Shown one piece after another: positions 1 to 8,611 of a stretch of 13,243 bases of DNA. Position 1 is the first letter of the stretch. Every line of letters begins with the position of its first letter. Under the pieces are notes generated by a model, which saw nothing but the letters and a program-made list of their open reading frames with translations, ran no database searches and had not been told where the DNA came from. The translations under genes were made by a program, and so were the position numbers. Source of the DNA: an uncultured Pseudomonadota bacterium (GTDB lineage: Bacteria > Pseudomonadota > Gammaproteobacteria > Burkholderiales > Burkholderiaceae); assembly GCA_946480245.1 (NCBI GenBank), contig CAMLIZ010000131.1, forward strand, positions 1 to 13,243, in the 5' to 3' direction.

Positions 1-282
1 GATCTGGTCCAGCGCCAGCAGGCTGAAGTTGACCGTCATCACCTCGACGATCGGCTTCATGCCGTTGAGCGCGGCGCCGATGCCGCAGCCCACGAAGCCC
101 GATTCCGACAGCGGCGTGTCGCGCACGCGCTCCTCGCCGAACTCCTCCAGCAGCCCCTTGCTCACGGCATAGGTGCCGCCATAGCGGCCCACGTCCTCGC
201 CCATCAGGAACACGCGGTCGTCGGCCAGCAGGGCCGCACGCAGGCCCTGGCGCAGTGCGTCGCGGTAGGTGGTAGTCGTCAT
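1..282 (-). CDS. pdhB: 2-oxo acid (pyruvate-type) dehydrogenase E1 component, beta subunit (3' part cut by window edge)
   Basis: Only the first 94 residues are inside the window. The protein starts [14 protein letters not shown] and shows the usual early motifs of E1 beta / transketolase-like subunits: [18 protein letters not shown] at about residues 27-44, [11 protein letters not shown] at about 58-68, and the MTVNF segment near residue 84. In the family this subunit pairs with E1 alpha to form the thiamine-diphosphate site that decarboxylates a 2-oxo acid and passes the acyl group to lipoyl-E2. The ATG overlaps the stop of the E1 alpha gene by 4 bases (ATGA), and a GGAG lies about 8 bases before it, so the two are probably translated together. 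Pyruvate is the likely substrate given the acetyl-CoA synthetase and PEP synthase neighbours. Acetoin dehydrogenase (AcoB) or a branched-chain E1 cannot be excluded. E2 and E3 genes are not in the window and would be expected beyond the left edge. Confidence 0.93.
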   Translation of the reverse strand, partial: MTTTTYRDALRQGLRAALLADDRVFLMGEDVGRYGGTYAVSKGLLEEFGEERVRDTPLSESGFVGCGIGAALNGMKPIVEVMTVNFSLLALDQI

Positions 283-1240
283 GGCGCGAGCTCCGCGGTG
301 ACATGGCGCGTCAGTGTGCTCACCGGCTCCGGCGTGCCGGCTTCGGCAAACGCCACCGCCGCGTCGATCTCGGCTGCCACGTCGCGCTCGAGTGCGGCCC
401 GGTCCACGACGATGCCCAGCGCCATCAGATGCGCCTCGAATGCCGTGATCGGGCAGTGTTGCTTCCAGTGCTCCACCTCGGCCTTGGGGCGGTACAGATC
501 GGGGTCGAACATCGAGTGGGCGCGGAAGCGGTAGGTGCGGAACTCCACGAACATCGGCCCTTCGCCGCTGCGCACATGGGCCACGGCGTGGCGCATCGCG
601 TCGCGCACCGCACCCACGTTCATGCCGTCCACCGACAGCGCCGACAGGCCGTGCGCCCGGGCTTTGCGGCACAGGTCGGTCTCGGCCTCCGAGCGCTCCA
701 GCGCGGTGCCCATCGCATACAGGTTGTTCTCGCACAGCAGCAGCAGCGGCACGCGCCACAGCGCGGCCAGGTTGGCGCTCTCGTGAAACTCGCCTTCGGC
801 CACGGCACCCTCGCCGAAGAAGCAGGCGGCGATGCGGTCCGTGTGGCGCATGCGCTCGGCCAGCGCCACGCCCACGGCCATCGGCAGTGCGCCGGCGACG
901 ATGGCGTTGCCGCCGTAGAAGCGCCGGCCGGCGTCGAACAGGTGCATCGAACCGCCGCGCCCGCCGCTGCAGCCCTGCTGCTTGCCGAACATCTCGGCCA
1001 TCACCGACTGCATCGGCACGCCGCGCGCCAGCGCATGGCCGTGCTCGCGGTAGGTGCACAGCAGCGTGTCGTGCTCGCGCAGCTCGGGCACCGCACCGGC
1101 GGCGATGGCCTCCTCCCCGATGTACAGGTGCAGGAAGCCGCGGATGTGCCCCTGCCCGTACAGCTCGGCGCAGCGCTCCTCGAAGCGGCGGATGCGCAGC
1201 ATCTGGTGCAGCAGGCGCCGTGCGTCGTCGGGCGTGAGCT

Positions 1241-1244
<4 letters not shown>
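279..1244 (-). CDS. pdhA: 2-oxo acid (pyruvate-type) dehydrogenase E1 component, alpha subunit
   Basis: This is a 321-residue thiamine-diphosphate-dependent E1 alpha, about the usual length for the two-subunit E1 (PdhA/AcoA) family. Visible features are [16 protein letters not shown] (residues 17-32), IGEEA (42-46), [11 protein letters not shown] (65-75), GGRGGSMH (94-101), the cofactor-binding region [13 protein letters not shown] (144-156) ending in the paired Asn of [10 protein letters not shown] (171-180), and the loop [12 protein letters not shown] (241-252). The cofactor motif normally reads GDG; here it is GEG (Glu145), a conservative change at a metal-contacting position. The start at 1244 overlaps the stop of the acetyl-CoA synthetase gene as ATGA and has GGAG just before it. 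The open frame continues far upstream, but that part is a shadow of the synthetase gene. Its place between acs and E1 beta supports a pyruvate-to-acetyl-CoA role. Acetoin dehydrogenase alpha is the main alternative. Confidence 0.93.
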
Positions 1245-2989
<1,745 letters not shown>

Positions 2990-3020
2990 TGCTGCCCCCT
3001 CGCGGTGCCGGCCGCGGTGT

Positions 3021-3476
3021 TCAGCCCTTGGGCTCTTCCTGCCGCACCAGCAGCACCGGCACCGGTGCCTGGCGGATCACCAGCTCGGCGTCGCTGCCCA
3101 TGGCCAGCCGGTTCAGGCCGCGCCGGCCGTGCGTGCCCATCACGATCAGGTTGCAGTGGCGTTGCACTGCTTCCTGCACGATGGCGTCGGCCGCACGGGC
3201 GGCGTTCACCTCGCGCAGCACGGCCTCGCAGGCCACGCCGCTTTCGGCAGCCTGCGCCTTGGCCTGCGTGAGCACCGCTTCGCCAGCGTCCAGGATGCTC
3301 TTGCGCAGATCCTCGAAGCTGGCCACCGCGGCCATCTCAACCAGCATCGGGTAGTCGTCCACCACGTTCAGCAGCACCAGCGTGGACTTGCTGTCACGCG
3401 CCAGGCCGATGGCCTCGCGCAGGCCGCGGTTTGCGGTGGGGCTGCCGTCCACCGGCACCAGGATGCGTTCGTACAT
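3021..3476 (-). CDS. Universal stress protein, UspA family, ATP-binding type
   Basis: This is a single-domain Usp of 151 residues. It opens [12 protein letters not shown], with Asp10 in the usual nucleotide-contacting place. The ATP-binding signature G-2x-G-9x-G-S is present as [18 protein letters not shown] (114-131), so the protein probably binds ATP and dimerises; it is cytoplasmic with no membrane segment. A strong ribosome binding site, AAGGAG, lies 8 bases before the ATG. It sits 15 bases after the CBS-domain gene and 31 bases before acs in the same strand series, which points to co-transcription. Usp proteins of this kind help survival under starvation or oxygen limitation in several bacteria. 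The exact partner is unknown. Regulation or sensing of energy state for the neighbouring pyruvate/acetate enzymes is inference from the context. Confidence 0.94.
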   Translation of the reverse strand: MYERILVPVDGSPTANRGLREAIGLARDSKSTLVLLNVVDDYPMLVEMAAVASFEDLRKSILDAGEAVLTQAKAQAAESGVACEAVLREVNAARAADAIVQEAVQRHCNLIVMGTHGRRGLNRLAMGSDAELVIRQAPVPVLLVRQEEPKG

Positions 3477-3491
3477 GTTCTTTCTCCTTGT

Positions 3492-3884
3492 TCAGCCCCT
3501 CAGGAAGAGGCGCACGAAATCCAGCGACGACACCACGCCGGCCACGCCCTCGGCGTCGGTCACCACCACGTGATGCACCTTGCGCTCGACCATCTGCTGC
3601 GCCACCTCATGCAATGAGGCACTCACGCTCACGGTGATCGGCTTGTAGGTGCACAGCTGCCATGCGTGCACGGCCTGGGGATCGGGCCACTGGCCGTGCA
3701 GGCGCACCAGGTCCGACGCGCTGATCACGCCGATGGCCTGGCGCCCGGCGTCCAGCACCGGCGCCCAGGTGATGGCCTTGCGCGCAAACAACGCCTGCAC
3801 ATCGGCCAGCGTGTCGTCCATGTCGATCGCGAAGACGTGCTGCTCCATCAACTCGGAAATCGGTCTGCTCGTGGCAATGCTCAT
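3492..3884 (-). CDS. CBS-domain pair protein (small adenine-nucleotide sensor type)
   Basis: The 130-residue protein consists almost entirely of two CBS motifs. CBS1 is about residues 9-62, ending GVISASDLVRLHG, and CBS2 is about 77-130, containing TVSVSASLHEVAQQM and ending GVVSSLDFVRLFL. There is no attached catalytic domain, signal peptide or membrane segment. Stand-alone CBS pairs (Bateman modules) usually bind AMP, ADP, ATP or S-adenosyl methionine at the paired S/T-x-x-D positions; here both are S-x-x-D. The ATG overlaps the ppsA stop by 4 bases and has AGGAG 7 bases upstream within ppsA, so translation is coupled. Linkage to Usp and to an ATP-consuming PEP synthase suggests an energy-charge sensor for this pathway, but the ligand and target are not shown by the sequence. 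Hypoxic response protein 1 of Mycobacterium tuberculosis has the same overall architecture. Confidence 0.92.
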   Translation of the reverse strand: MSIATSRPISELMEQHVFAIDMDDTLADVQALFARKAITWAPVLDAGRQAIGVISASDLVRLHGQWPDPQAVHAWQLCTYKPITVSVSASLHEVAQQMVERKVHHVVVTDAEGVAGVVSSLDFVRLFLRG

Positions 3885-6316
3885 CGGGATGCTCCTGCAG
3901 GGGTGCCGCGCGGTGCACGACCAAGCTGCTGCTCCAGCGCCAGCACCTGGCGCGTGATGCCCAGCAGCGTGTCGGGAGTGACGCTGATCGAATCGATGCC
4001 GATGCGCACCAGGTACTCCGCCATCTCCGGGTAGTCGGACGGCGCCTGGCCGCAGATGCCACAGTGCCGGCCGTTGCGGCGCGCGCCTTCCACGGCCTGC
4101 TGGATCATGGCTTTCACGCCGGGGTCGCGTTCGTCGAAGTCGAAGGCCACCAGGCCTGAGTCACGGTCCACGCCCAGCACGAGCTGCGTCAGGTCGTTGG
4201 AGCCGATCGAGAAACCGTCGAACAGGCGGGCGAACGCGTCGATCTGTAGCACGTTGTTGGGGATCTCGCACATCACGTACACCTCGAGCCCGGCCTCGCC
4301 GCGCACCAAGCCGTGCGAGGCCATGGCCTGTAGCACGCGCTCGGCCTCGGGCACCGTGCGGCAGAACGGCACCATCAGCTTCAAGTTGGTCAGGCCCATC
4401 TCGTCGCGCACGCGCTTCATCGCGGCGCACTCCAGCGCAAAGCCCTCCGCGTACGCCGGATGCGCATAGCGCGCCGCGCCGCGGAAGCCGAGCATCGGGT
4501 TCTCCTCCTGCGGCTCGAACCAGCGCCCGCCCACCAGGCTGGCGTATTCGTTGGTCTTGAAGTCCGACATGCGCACGATCACCGGCCGCGGATAGAACGC
4601 CGCGGCGATCGTGCCCACGCCCTCGGAAAGCTGCTGCACGAAGAACTGCTGCGGCTGCTCGTAGCCGTGGGTCAGGCGCGCGATGCGCTCGCGCACCGCC
4701 GGCTCGTCGATGCGCTCCGGATGCACCAGCGCCATCGGGTGCACCTTGATGTGCTCGGCCACGATGAACTCCATCCGGGCCAGCCCAACGCCGTCGGCGG
4801 GCAGCAGCGCGGTCTGGAACGCGATGTCCGGGTTGCCGATGTTCACCATCAGCTCGGTGCGCGGGTGCCCGAGCGCACCCAGGTCCACCGCCTCGCGCCG
4901 GAAGGGCAGGGTGCCGGCGTACACGCGGCCTTCCGCGCCCTCGGCACAGCTCACCGTCACCGCATCACCGGTGCGGATGCGGGTGGTGGCGTCGTCGCAG
5001 CCCACCACCGCCGGAATGCCCAGCTCGCGCGCCACGATGGCGGCATGGCAGGTGCGCCCGCCGCGATTTGTGACCACGGCGGCGGCGGTCTTCATCACCG
5101 TGCTCCAGTCGGGCATCGTGGTGTCGGCCACCAGCACCTCACCGGGGTGGAACGCGCCCAGGTGCGCCACGTCGGTGACCACCCGCGCGACACCGGTGGT
5201 GATGCTGCCGCCCACGGCGCGGCCGCGCGCCAGCACCTCGCCCTGCGCATCGAGGCGATAGGTGTCCAGTTGCCCGAGCGGCTTGCACGAGGCCACCGTC
5301 TCGGGCCGCGCCTGCACGATGTACAGCTTGCCGTCGAGCCCGTCCTTGGCCCACTCCACGTCCATCGGCGTGGCCTGCCCCGCCTTGCGCGAGTAGTGCG
5401 CCTCGATCTTCAGCGCAGCGTCGGCCAGCTCCAGCACTTCGGCATCGGCCAGGCAGAAGCGCTGCTGTTCCTCGCGCGGCACCGGCACGTTGCGCGTGGT
5501 GTCGCGGCCGGCGGCCTGCGCGTACACCATGCGCACCTCCTTGCCGCCCAGCTTGCGGCGCAGCACCGCGCGGTGGCCTTGCGCGAACGTGGGCTTGTGC
5601 ACGTAGAACTCGTCGGGGTCCACCGTGCCCTGCACCACGTTCTCGCCCAGGCCGTAGGCACCCGTCACGAACACCACGTCGCGAAAGCCGGTGTCGGTGT
5701 CGAGCGTGAAGATGACGCCCGAGGCGGCGCGGTCGGAGCGCACCATCTTCATCACGCCCACCGACTGCAGCACCTTGAAGTGGTCGAAGCCATGGTCCAG
5801 CCGGTAGGCGATGGCGCGGTCCATGAACAGGCTGGCGAAGCAGCGCCGCACGGCGTCGAGCAGGCGCGCCTCGCCGCTCACGTTGAGGTAGGTCTCGTGC
5901 TGGCCGGCAAAGCTGGCGCCCGGCAGGTCTTCCGCGGTGGCGGAGCTGCGCACGGCCCAGGTGGCCGCCTCGCCGTACTCCGCCTGCAACCGGGCGTGGG
6001 CACCGAGGATCTCGTCGGTGAGCGCCGGTGGCAGCGGCGCACCGTAGACCAGCTCGCGCGCGGTGTGCGCGCGGCGCGCCAGCTCGTCCACGTCGTGCGC
6101 GTCCAGGCCGTCCAGCAGCGCGTGCAGGCGCGGCCAGACCTTGGCCTCGTCCATCACGTGCCGGTAGGCCGCGGCAGTGACTGCGAAGCCGTTGGGCACG
6201 CGCACGCCTTGCGGCGCCAGCTCGCGCACCATCTCGCCCAGCGAGGCGTTCTTGCCGCCCACCAGCGCCACGTCGTCGGCGCCGATGTCGGCGAACCATC
6301 GGATGAATCGGGCCAT
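3881..6316 (-). CDS. ppsA: Phosphoenolpyruvate synthase (pyruvate, water dikinase)
   Basis: The 811-residue enzyme converts pyruvate, ATP and water to PEP, AMP and phosphate, the first step of gluconeogenesis from pyruvate or acetate. It is full length (E. coli PpsA is 792). The N-terminal ATP-grasp domain spans roughly 15-345, with VGGKNASLGEM near the start and AVRSSATAEDLPGASFAGQHE around 120-140. The swivelling phosphohistidine domain holds GGRTCHAAI with catalytic His424. The C-terminal PEP/pyruvate barrel ends with GICGQAPSD and catalytic Cys755. Thr422, two residues before the histidine, matches the threonine that PpsR-type regulatory proteins phosphorylate in E. coli; no PpsR gene is in the window. 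The start codon lies 6 bases after the BON gene stop and has only a weak ribosome binding site, suggesting coupling to upstream translation. Its 3' end overlaps the CBS gene. Pyruvate phosphate dikinase is less likely because of the PpsA-type layout and length. Confidence 0.97.
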   Translation of the reverse strand: MARFIRWFADIGADDVALVGGKNASLGEMVRELAPQGVRVPNGFAVTAAAYRHVMDEAKVWPRLHALLDGLDAHDVDELARRAHTARELVYGAPLPPALTDEILGAHARLQAEYGEAATWAVRSSATAEDLPGASFAGQHETYLNVSGEARLLDAVRRCFASLFMDRAIAYRLDHGFDHFKVLQSVGVMKMVRSDRAASGVIFTLDTDTGFRDVVFVTGAYGLGENVVQGTVDPDEFYVHKPTFAQGHRAVLRRKLGGKEVRMVYAQAAGRDTTRNVPVPREEQQRFCLADAEVLELADAALKIEAHYSRKAGQATPMDVEWAKDGLDGKLYIVQARPETVASCKPLGQLDTYRLDAQGEVLARGRAVGGSITTGVARVVTDVAHLGAFHPGEVLVADTTMPDWSTVMKTAAAVVTNRGGRTCHAAIVARELGIPAVVGCDDATTRIRTGDAVTVSCAEGAEGRVYAGTLPFRREAVDLGALGHPRTELMVNIGNPDIAFQTALLPADGVGLARMEFIVAEHIKVHPMALVHPERIDEPAVRERIARLTHGYEQPQQFFVQQLSEGVGTIAAAFYPRPVIVRMSDFKTNEYASLVGGRWFEPQEENPMLGFRGAARYAHPAYAEGFALECAAMKRVRDEMGLTNLKLMVPFCRTVPEAERVLQAMASHGLVRGEAGLEVYVMCEIPNNVLQIDAFARLFDGFSIGSNDLTQLVLGVDRDSGLVAFDFDERDPGVKAMIQQAVEGARRNGRHCGICGQAPSDYPEMAEYLVRIGIDSISVTPDTLLGITRQVLALEQQLGRAPRGTPAGASR

Positions 6317-6322
6317 GTCGGC

Positions 6323-6973
6323 TCAACCGATCTTCAACTCGTTGACCACCGCGCGTACCCCCGGTGCCGCCCAGGCGGCGCCTTGCGCCGCGTCGCGCTC
6401 CTGCCAGGAATGCACGGTGCCGCGCAGCGTGACCGTGCCGTCGGCCATTCGAATGTCGATGTGCCGCGCATCGCGTTCCGCCTGCCGGGTGAGCGCGGCC
6501 TGGATGCGCTGGCTCACGTCACCCGGGGAAGGGCGGTGCTTGAGCGTCATCTCGTTGCTCACGCCCACCACGCCGCGCAGGTGGCGCACGGCCTTTTCCA
6601 CGCTCTTGCGCTGGAACTCCCACTCCACCTCGCCCTGCAAGGTGATCCAGCCCTTGTCCACGGTGATGCGCACCGCGTCGGTGGGCACGAGCGTGTTCCA
6701 CTTGAGCGCTGATTCGGCCGCATTGGCGATGTCGGTGTCGCTGCGCTGGTGGTCGGGCGACAGGCGCACGTCCAGCTCGAGCGCGATTGCCTTCACGCCC
6801 GCCACGCGGCGCAGCGCCTTTTCCACCGCCCATTTCTCGGAGTAGGTCTCGATGTGGCCGGTGAGCGTGACCACGCCGTCCTTCACCGCCACGCCGATCG
6901 CGGTGGACTTCACCGCCGGGTCCCAGGCCAGTTCGGCCTCCACGTCTCGCTTGAGGTCTGCATCTGTCTTCAT
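6323..6973 (-). CDS. Triple BON-domain protein
   Basis: The 216-residue protein contains three consecutive BON domains at about residues 5-71, 81-147 and 152-216. Each shows the typical pattern of an amphipathic helix followed by a V-D-G/K-G-x-V/I-T-L-x-G strand: KDGVVTLTGHI, DKGWITLQGEV and ADGTVTLRGTV. There is no signal peptide, unlike E. coli OsmY, so a cytoplasmic location is likely. BON domains are thought to bind membranes or phospholipids and are often in osmotic or envelope stress proteins, but no reaction is known for this type. The ATG has GGAAGG upstream at good spacing. It is the first gene of the seven-gene minus-strand series and is followed after 6 bases by ppsA. A perfect inverted repeat lies 20-39 bases before its start. 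Its function in the operon is unknown. Confidence 0.93.
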   Translation of the reverse strand: MKTDADLKRDVEAELAWDPAVKSTAIGVAVKDGVVTLTGHIETYSEKWAVEKALRRVAGVKAIALELDVRLSPDHQRSDTDIANAAESALKWNTLVPTDAVRITVDKGWITLQGEVEWEFQRKSVEKAVRHLRGVVGVSNEMTLKHRPSPGDVSQRIQAALTRQAERDARHIDIRMADGTVTLRGTVHSWQERDAAQGAAWAAPGVRAVVNELKIG

Positions 6974-6992
6974 GGCGCACCTTCCGACAAGC

Positions 6993-7012
6993 TTGATTCA
7001 CAAGCGAATCAA
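6993..7012. repeat. Perfect inverted repeat, candidate operator
   Basis: TTGATTC, a 6-base spacer ACAAGC, then GAATCAA forms a perfect 20-base dyad in an AT-richer patch. It ends 20 bases upstream of the BON gene ATG, so it would lie in the promoter or the leader of the long operon. The symmetry and length suit a dimeric regulator. The outer TTGAT/ATCAA halves resemble FNR half sites, but they are 10 bases apart instead of 4. An mRNA hairpin is the alternative. Confidence 0.5.
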
Positions 7013-7085
7013 TCTAGGCGCTTGCAGCGCGAAGGGCTTGCGAAAGATCAGCCCGCGGCATCGAGCCGGCGGCGCGTGCCGATGC

Positions 7086-7099
7086 TTGAGATTTGTCAG
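7086..7099. promoter_or_regulatory. Imperfect FNR/ANR-like site
   Basis: TTGAGATTTGTCAG matches the FNR/CRP-family core TTGA-N6-TCAA at 7 of 8 core bases. Its centre is about 64 bases before the chosen nitroreductase start, so an activator site at -41.5 would place transcription initiation some 23 bases before that ATG. A single short degenerate match can arise by chance, and no clear -10 box is seen at the expected place. Confidence 0.25.
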
Positions 7100-7156
7100 G
7101 CAGCCGGTGCGGCGCCTGCGCGATCGTGCGAGCCTGCAGGTTGTCGGGGAGCCGGG

Positions 7157-7804
7157 ATGAGCACGTTGACGAAGCTGGTGTTGGGCGCGATGGGTGCGCT
7201 GCGCCCCGAGCCGGTGCTGGGCCACGACCAGCGCACGCTGGAGCTGCCGCCGCCCTCGCGCGCGGGCGGCATGCCGTTGATGCAGGCGCTGGCCGCGCGT
7301 CGGTCGGAACGGGCGTTCGCTCGTCGCGCGTTGCCGCGGCAGGTGCTGTCCGACTTGCTGTGGGCCGCCGACGGCGTGAACCGCGCCGATGGCGGACGCA
7401 CCGCGCCGTCGGCGCTCAACGCCCAGGAGATCACGATCTACCTGGCGCTGCCCGAGGGCGCCTACCGGTACGACGCGAAGGCGCATGCGCTGCGCCCGGC
7501 AGCCGGCGCCGATCTGCGCCGGGTCACGGGCTACCAGGATTTCGTGGATGACGCGCCGCTCGACCTGGTGTACGTGGCCGACCATGGCCGCATGAGCCTG
7601 GTGCCCGCTGCGCAGCGCGAGTCGTTCGGCTGGGTGGCGGCGGGCGCGGTGGCGCAGAACGTGTACCTGTGCTGCGCCTCGCAAGGGCTCAACAGCGTGC
7701 TGCGCGCGTGGATCGACCGCGAGGCGATCGCGCGTGCGCTCGGGCTGCCGATGAACGAGCAGGTGCTGCTGTCGCAGACGGTGGGGTATCCGCCGCAGCC
7801 GTGA
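7157..7804 (+). CDS. Nitroreductase-family / SagB-type FMN oxidoreductase
   Basis: The 215-residue protein has the marks of the flavin nitroreductase fold. ARRSERAF (47-54) is the FMN-phosphate-contacting region. GGRTAPSALNAQE (79-91) includes the conserved R-T-x-P-S. AGAVAQNVYLCCASQGL (162-178) is the family's long helix, and QTVGYP closes near the end. Such enzymes use NAD(P)H and FMN to reduce diverse compounds; the natural substrate here cannot be told. The ATG at 7157 is chosen because GGGGAG precedes it at good spacing. An in-frame ATG at 7082 would add 25 residues but has no obvious ribosome binding site and would swallow the FNR-like site. It is transcribed divergently from the BON-ppsA operon and converges with the next gene, 15 bases away. 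Residues before about 38 are a poorly conserved lead. Confidence 0.88.
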   Translation: MSTLTKLVLGAMGALRPEPVLGHDQRTLELPPPSRAGGMPLMQALAARRSERAFARRALPRQVLSDLLWAADGVNRADGGRTAPSALNAQEITIYLALPEGAYRYDAKAHALRPAAGADLRRVTGYQDFVDDAPLDLVYVADHGRMSLVPAAQRESFGWVAAGAVAQNVYLCCASQGLNSVLRAWIDREAIARALGLPMNEQVLLSQTVGYPPQP

Positions 7805-7819
7805 CGGCCGCCGGCGCGC

Positions 7820-8260
7820 CTACTGCTGTTCGCCCTTCGGCAGCACGTCGCCCTCGGCCTGGAAACGCAGCACCACCTGGTGGTGGTCGCCGGCATGGAT
7901 GGTGGTGGGCTGGCGCTGCACCTGACCTTCGTAGGTGCCCTCGAGCTCGTAGCGCCCGACCGGCAGGTCGATCAGCAGCCAGGGCGCCTGCAGCACATGC
8001 TCGAACACCGGCTGGCGCTGTGCATCGAGGATGCGCAAGTGCACGTCGGCCAGGAAGGCGCCCGAGCCGCGCGTGGCGGTGACCACCCACAGGCTGTACT
8101 TGCTGCGCTCCGCGCGCATGGCGTCGATCTCGGCGCGCCCGATGCCGCCTTCGAGCGTGGCCCAGCCTTGGGGGGTGGTGGCGCGCACCGGCTCCGCCAG
8201 CGCGGGGGCCAGCAGGGTGAGGGCGAGCGCGAGTACCAGTGTGATGTTCCTGCAGGACAT
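7820..8260 (-). CDS. Secreted protein with carboxypeptidase-regulatory-like domain
   Basis: The chosen start gives 146 residues. The N-terminus MSCRNITLVLALALTLLAPALA is a good signal peptide with likely cleavage after Ala22, so the protein should be periplasmic. An excellent ribosome binding site, AGGAGG (complement of 8266-8271), sits 5 bases before this ATG, which decides against the longer open frame starting at 8326. The mature part has a region IGRAEIDAMRAERSKY followed by a small beta-sandwich-like domain, roughly 57-135, with LADVHLRILDAQRQPVFEHV and LIDLPVGRYELEGTYEG. This resembles carboxypeptidase regulatory-like or transthyretin-like domains, with no catalytic residues seen. Similar small periplasmic proteins occur in Burkholderiales, but I know of no assigned function. 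It is a single gene, convergent with the nitroreductase and divergent from the 71-residue gene. Confidence 0.82.
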   Translation of the reverse strand: MSCRNITLVLALALTLLAPALAEPVRATTPQGWATLEGGIGRAEIDAMRAERSKYSLWVVTATRGSGAFLADVHLRILDAQRQPVFEHVLQAPWLLIDLPVGRYELEGTYEGQVQRQPTTIHAGDHHQVVLRFQAEGDVLPKGEQQ

Positions 8261-8391
8261 GGCTTCCTCCTTGTGACAGAGCTGCAACCGGTGGTTCACA
8301 CGTCGTTTCGCAGCGTGGCAGAGCATTGTCGGGGCGTTGTCATGCGCCGCCTAGGCTTGCTTCATCCGACATCCGCTTGAAGGAGCACGCG
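8261..8391. promoter_or_regulatory. Divergent intergenic region, no clear promoter boxes
   Basis: This 131-base gap lies between a secreted-protein gene (minus) and a small plus-strand gene. It holds the strong AGGAGG site for the former (8266-8271, complement) and GAAGGAG (8379-8385) for the latter. I see no convincing -35/-10 pair, terminator or well-spaced operator. Confidence 0.4.
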
Positions 8392-8607
8392 ATGAAGACC
8401 ACCGAAACCAGCTGCTGCGACCCGGCCTACCTGCTGCGCTTTCGCTCGCTGTTCGACGAGGGGCGCGGCATGGCGTTCCCCTGTGATGGCCGCGGCCAGG
8501 TGGACATGGACAGCCTGAGCGAACGCGCGCTGTGCAACTACCTCTATGCGCGCACGGTCATCGGCCGCGAGTTCTGCCACCCCGAGGTCGAGCCGCTGAT
8601 CCACTGA
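8392..8607 (+). CDS. Small cysteine-rich hypothetical protein, 71 residues
   Basis: I do not recognise a characterised family. The protein begins MKTTETSCCDPAYLLRFRSL and has five cysteines in 71 residues (8, 9, 31, 48, 62), including the pair Cys8-Cys9 and the C-terminal FCHPEVEP. There is no signal peptide or membrane segment. The segment SERALCNYLYARTVIGRE is probably helical. The ATG has GAAGGAG 6 bases upstream, which is strong support for translation and for this start over a TTG further upstream. Codon use fits the neighbours. Its stop lies 4 bases from the stop of the convergent metal transporter gene. A metal- or redox-related role is possible from the cysteines and the neighbour but is speculation. 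Confidence 0.75.
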   Translation: MKTTETSCCDPAYLLRFRSLFDEGRGMAFPCDGRGQVDMDSLSERALCNYLYARTVIGREFCHPEVEPLIH

Positions 8608-8611
8608 GGCT

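Larger units (their letters stand above)
6974..7156. promoter_or_regulatory. Divergent control region between the BON-led operon and the nitroreductase gene
   Basis: This 183-base gap separates two genes transcribed away from each other, so it must carry promoters for both. Inside it are a perfect 7+7 inverted repeat (6993-7012) and an imperfect FNR/ANR-like site (7086-7099), listed separately. I could not find convincing sigma-70 -35/-10 pairs on either strand. Activator-dependent promoters would fit that, but this is inference. Confidence 0.6.

Noticed and set aside
731..752. CAGCAGCAGCAG-like run as a microsatellite
   Set aside because: It encodes the run of leucines in the PLLLLCENN segment of E1 alpha, so it is explained by coding.
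4460..6712. 750-codon open frame opposite ppsA and the BON gene
   Set aside because: It is an antisense shadow. The minus strand encodes complete, motif-confirmed PEP synthase and BON proteins, and the predicted plus-strand product has no recognisable domain.
6993..7012. Reading the dyad as a canonical FNR box
   Set aside because: FNR needs TTGAT-N4-ATCAA. Here the halves are 10 bases apart, and neither half has a partner at the right spacing.
8272..8300. CRP-like site TGTGA...TCACA in the divergent region
   Set aside because: The halves are separated by 19 bases instead of 6.
8261..8326. Longer start (8326) for the secreted carboxypeptidase-like protein
   Set aside because: It would bury the signal peptide behind 22 residues, and the AGGAGG site clearly serves the ATG at 8260.
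8326..8391. Upstream TTG start for the 71-residue protein
   Set aside because: It has no ribosome binding site, whereas GAAGGAG precedes the ATG at 8392.
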